A DNA stretch of 25,244 nt, from the NCBI GenBank assembly GCA_025362165.1, contig JANYHY010000461.1, forward strand, positions 1 to 25,244, given 5' to 3'. The position numbers and the translations under genes were made by a program. Each line of letters opens with the position of its first letter. Position 1 is the first letter of the stretch. A model generated the notes under the pieces. That model did no database searches. It saw only the letters and a list, made by a program, of their open reading frames with translations, and had not been told where the DNA came from. Below, in pieces: positions 22,687-25,244 of the stretch. Source of the stretch: Myxococcales bacterium. Lineage in GTDB: Bacteria > Myxococcota_A > Polyangia > Polyangiales > Polyangiaceae.

Positions 22687-23376
22687 CTACTTGCGACGCG
22701 CTGCTGCCAGGAGTTTGGAGACGACCTCTTGGAGAGCGCGGAGCTCGGTCACGGCGGTCGCGCGCTCTTTGGCGTCCATCTGCGCGATCGCGCGAAGGTA
22801 GGCCGCGGCGTCCTGGCCGCCGAACGCGGTCCGCGCGCCGTTGATCCGATTGACGAAGACCTTCTTGGTGATGCGCGCGCGCTGAGGCTTGGTCGTCTTC
22901 GCGAGCACGCCGCTGACGTACTCGCGGGTCTTGCTCTGCGAGAGATTGAGATCGGAGACGTGGCGCGCGCCGGCGACGAGGAGCTTCTCGTCGTGTAGCG
23001 GCAAGAGGATCTCCTTGCGACCGGCGTCGAGGCCGCGCCACGCCTGGGCGTTGATGCGGCGATCGGTGGCGGCGATCCGGAGCGCGATGTAGAGGAACCT
23101 ACGGCTCAGCGCGAGGGTCGGGCCGCCTGCGCGCCGCAGCAGCTCCTGCCAGATGGGGTTGTGTGACTTGTCGTCCAGGGCGTCGGTGGTGTCGTTGCCG
23201 AAGACCTTCTCGAGGAGCCAACGACCGTACTCGAGGGTCTTGGACTCGAGCGCCTCGCGTAGATCTTCTCCGCGCCGCAGCGCCTCGTCGAGGATCACCT
23301 TCTTGCTCTGCCCGAGCTTCACGGCTGGCGCGTGATGCTCGACGCGAGCGAGCGCGGCTGATGGAGTTCGTGTCAT
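22687..23376 (-). CDS. Unknown helical protein
   Basis: 229 residues from ATG 23376, with good codon use and a coherent helical sequence throughout; no signal peptide, membrane segment or Cys. The N-terminal half contains LGQSKKVILDEALRRGEDL and a long amphipathic helix running to LLEKVFGNDTTDAL. The middle has RKEILLPLHDEKLLVAGARH followed by SDLNLSQSKTREYV, which could be a helix-turn-helix. The C-terminus is a basic helix rich in Lys, Arg and Ala. DNA binding is possible but unproven, and I do not recognise the family. No ribosome binding site is evident at this start. Confidence 0.65.
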   Translation of the reverse strand: MTRTPSAALARVEHHAPAVKLGQSKKVILDEALRRGEDLREALESKTLEYGRWLLEKVFGNDTTDALDDKSHNPIWQELLRRAGGPTLALSRRFLYIALRIAATDRRINAQAWRGLDAGRKEILLPLHDEKLLVAGARHVSDLNLSQSKTREYVSGVLAKTTKPQRARITKKVFVNRINGARTAFGGQDAAAYLRAIAQMDAKERATAVTELRALQEVVSKLLAAARRK

Positions 23377-23991
23377 GGCGCCAGGCTAAGTGCCGAGAGC
23401 CGCCGCAGCAAGGCGATCCATGCCGGAAGCGCCCCCGCATTGTCGGCATCAACGCGACAGCGCCACGGAGACGGGCCGTGGTGCTGGCGTCGCCTCTCTC
23501 TCCACTCTCGTGCCGCACGCAGGCGATGATGGTCGACCCGTTGTTGCGATGACCGCCATCGGCGTGGCGCTCTCCGCGCTCAACACGACGCTCGCAGACG
23601 AGTACTCCACGTTCGTTGCGTGGAACGCGGCCACGGGCAGCCGCGCGGGCACTGGTGGTTATGCGAATAGCGCTTCGGCAGCCCGCACGACCGCCGTGCG
23701 GTATTTCTCGGGAAAGGATGCGGGCAACCGCAGCTCCAGCCGGATGCACGGCGAAGCCGAAGCGTGCGCCGGCAACGTTCGCGGGAGCGTCGGTTGCGTT
23801 CGTGATCAGCACGTCGACCGAGACTTCTCCGGGTCCGCCGGTTGTGGAATCGTACGTCGCCTCCTTGCGCCGCCGCGCAAACCGTTCGCAGCGCGAACCA
23901 GAGCGGCAGGTCCCAACGCGTGCCACGGTCGCGGAACGCACTCCTATCTGAGACTCTGAGCCCTGGCGCACAGGTTGCGAAGGTCAGGAGC
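23377..23991. other. About 600 bases without a confident gene
   Basis: Several frames are open on both strands, but their translations are mostly Arg/Ala/Ser-rich and look like shadows. The only protein-like segment is on the minus strand at about 23700-23870 (GEVSVDVLITNATDAPANV, then FGFAVHPAGAAVARIL), in a frame that loses character on both sides. It may be the remnant of a secreted beta-rich protein. No RNA gene or repeat is seen. Confidence 0.35.
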
Positions 23992-24393
23992 ATGAACAAG
24001 AAAATCCAGCGCGCAAAGTCCGACGACACCGCGATTGCCGTCGTACCCGAGCACACGCACCCCCTTCGAGGCGCATCCACGCTCGCGGGCGCAGTGGCGG
24101 GAGCGGCCATCGGGGCTATCGCGGGTCCGGGGGGCGCGATCGCCGGAGGTCTCCTTGGAACGGCCATCGGCGCGATCGCCGGCCAAACGCTCGACCAGAA
24201 GGACACGGAAGAGAGCGAGCATGACCAGCAACTCGACCGAGATATCGGCGTCACCGAGGGTGACTTGGGCGCCGCCTCGCCTGATCAACCACCCGCGCGC
24301 CGCGGCGTCTACTCGGCCGGGTCGGCGGGCGTGTCCGGCGCGGGAGGTTCGGTTCCAAGCGAGGGACCGATGCGGGATCTCGATTCAGACTAA
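23992..24393 (+). CDS. Glycine-zipper protein
   Basis: 133 residues from ATG 23992, with AGGAG about 4 bases upstream; the open frame to 23842 is not needed. After a short basic start, residues about 31-64 form a glycine-zipper hairpin (LAGAVAGAAIGAIAG, then AIAGGLLGTAIGAIAG), typical of proteins that insert into or associate with membranes. An acidic segment (DQKDTEESEHDQQLDRD) and a Gly/Ser/Pro-rich tail follow. There is no signal peptide. Such proteins are common in proteobacteria and usually have no known function. It converges on the LOG-family gene with a gap of about 50 bases that contains a GC-rich imperfect dyad around GCGGCCGC. Confidence 0.7.
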   Translation: MNKKIQRAKSDDTAIAVVPEHTHPLRGASTLAGAVAGAAIGAIAGPGGAIAGGLLGTAIGAIAGQTLDQKDTEESEHDQQLDRDIGVTEGDLGAASPDQPPARRGVYSAGSAGVSGAGGSVPSEGPMRDLDSD

Positions 24394-24444
24394 GAGCCTT
24401 GCTCGTCATCGCGCGGCCGCGGCGAGATGGAGCCGAGGAGGCAA

Positions 24445-25215
24445 TCAGGGGTCCACCGAGCGCGATCCTGCGAAGTCGGGTGTCGCCAGAGGCGCCTCCG
24501 CTCCCAATCCCGCCTGCAACAGGCGGAGCGCCGTGACCGGATCGTCGGCGTATTGGAAGAGACCGACATCTTCCCGGCTGATCGTGCCGTGCCGGACGAG
24601 CGCCTCGAAGTTGATGACCTCGTTCCAGTAGGTCGGTCCGTAGAGGAGAATCCGGACCGGACGATCGAGCTTACGGGTCTGCGCGAGCGTCAAAAATTCC
24701 GTCAGCTCGTCCAGCGTGCCAAAGCCACCTGGAAAGACAACGAGCGCGCGTGCCAAGTGCGCGAACCAGAGCTTGCGCATGAAGAAGTAACGGAACTCGA
24801 ACGACAGCTCCGGGGTTACGTAGGGGTTGGGCAGTTGCTCATGCGGCAGCCTGATATTGAGACCGATGGTCCTTCCTCCGGCCTCGGACGCGCCTCGATT
24901 GGCGGCTTCCATGATGCCGCCCCCGCCACCCGAGCAGACGATATACCGATGGGCGTTGGACGAAATGCTCTTCGACCAAAGGGTGACGAGCCGCGCAAGC
25001 TCTCGGGCGTCCTCGTAGTAGCGCCCGAGCGGACCCTCCGGAGAAAGTCTTGCGGACCCAAAGAAAACCACGGTGTCGAGGATGTTTTCACGGCGAAAAC
25101 TGGCAAGCGGTTCAAGGTACTCGGCAAGGATGCGCAGTGGGCGCGCGTCATCACTGTCGAGAAATTCCTTGGTCCTGTAGGCAAGCACGGTGTCGGGTTT
25201 CACGATGCGTTCCAT
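24445..25215 (-). CDS. LOG-family protein (TIGR00730-like, nucleotide phosphoribohydrolase type)
   Basis: 256 residues from ATG 25215. Rossmann-like fold with the family motifs FFGSAR (51-56), SGGGGGIMEAANRGA (95-109), an FFMRK segment (144-148) and PGGFGTLDELTE (162-173), which holds the catalytic PGGxGTxxE. LOG proteins cleave nucleoside 5'-monophosphates, in plants and some bacteria releasing cytokinins. Many bacterial members act on AMP, or were formerly labelled lysine decarboxylase in error. Usual length is about 180-200 residues; this one has an N-terminal extension of about 45 residues, as in the longer bacterial subgroup. The substrate is not readable. The upstream region runs out of the window after 29 bases. 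Confidence 0.9.
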   Translation of the reverse strand: MERIVKPDTVLAYRTKEFLDSDDARPLRILAEYLEPLASFRRENILDTVVFFGSARLSPEGPLGRYYEDARELARLVTLWSKSISSNAHRYIVCSGGGGGIMEAANRGASEAGGRTIGLNIRLPHEQLPNPYVTPELSFEFRYFFMRKLWFAHLARALVVFPGGFGTLDELTEFLTLAQTRKLDRPVRILLYGPTYWNEVINFEALVRHGTISREDVGLFQYADDPVTALRLLQAGLGAEAPLATPDFAGSRSVDP

Positions 25216-25244
25216 CGCGCAAAGTCGACGAAGCCATGGTCGAC

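Noticed and set aside
24394..24444. Terminator hairpin around GCGGCCGC between the convergent glycine-zipper and LOG genes
   Set aside because: The dyad is imperfect and there is no T-run on either strand, so I do not call it.
1..25244. TCGAG at the left end and GTCGAC at the right end as cloning-site boundaries
   Set aside because: Such hexamers are common in GC-rich DNA and nothing else in the sequence looks like vector.

Overview
The window is GC-rich DNA with lipoproteins carrying Asp/Ala/Gly-rich linkers, many short overlaps between genes, and very large multiheme c-type cytochromes. This suggests a deltaproteobacterial-type organism, most likely a myxobacterium or relative. That assignment is inference from style; no rRNA or other phylogenetic marker is present.

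Layout. 1-2100: the 3' end of an unknown gene, a saccharopine dehydrogenase-like oxidoreductase on the minus strand, and a divergent membrane protein. 2128-2184: the 3' half of a tRNA-Ser(CGA) gene with no 5' half, the usual scar of integration into a tRNA gene. 2185-4036: sparse DNA with a small coiled-coil protein, a frameshifted remnant and a P-loop ATPase. 4037-5706: a two-gene unit with a small helical protein coupled to a beta-CASP metallo-beta-lactamase RNA nuclease. 5769-7155 (minus): a tight three-gene unit with a Cys-rich small protein, an ATC-hydrolase-like protein and an unknown protein.

7210-15677 is the centrepiece: six c-type cytochromes with about 63 heme-binding motifs in total, plus a predicted outer-membrane beta-barrel. 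They comprise a diheme lipoprotein; a tetraheme NapC/NrfH-type quinol dehydrogenase with a coupled small membrane protein (minus); the divergent barrel, 13-heme lipoprotein and membrane-anchored 25-heme protein (plus, joined by ATGA overlaps); and convergent to these a hexaheme lipoprotein with a collagen-like linker coupled by GTGA to a 13-motif lipoprotein of the CxxxxCH/CxxCH type (minus). Read together, this looks like a complete electron path from quinol through the periplasm and across the outer membrane, i.e. a porin-cytochrome conduit whose composition I cannot match to a named system.

15792-21614 (minus) is a Cus-type Cu(I)/Ag(I) efflux operon (cusC-cusB-cusA order). CusA keeps the three substrate methionines, and the CusB-like adaptor has an unusual Met-rich tail. 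A His-rich lipoprotein (21815-22531) is divergent from it. The region from 22687 to the end holds an unknown 229-residue protein, about 600 bases with no confident gene, a glycine-zipper protein and a LOG-family phosphoribohydrolase-like protein.
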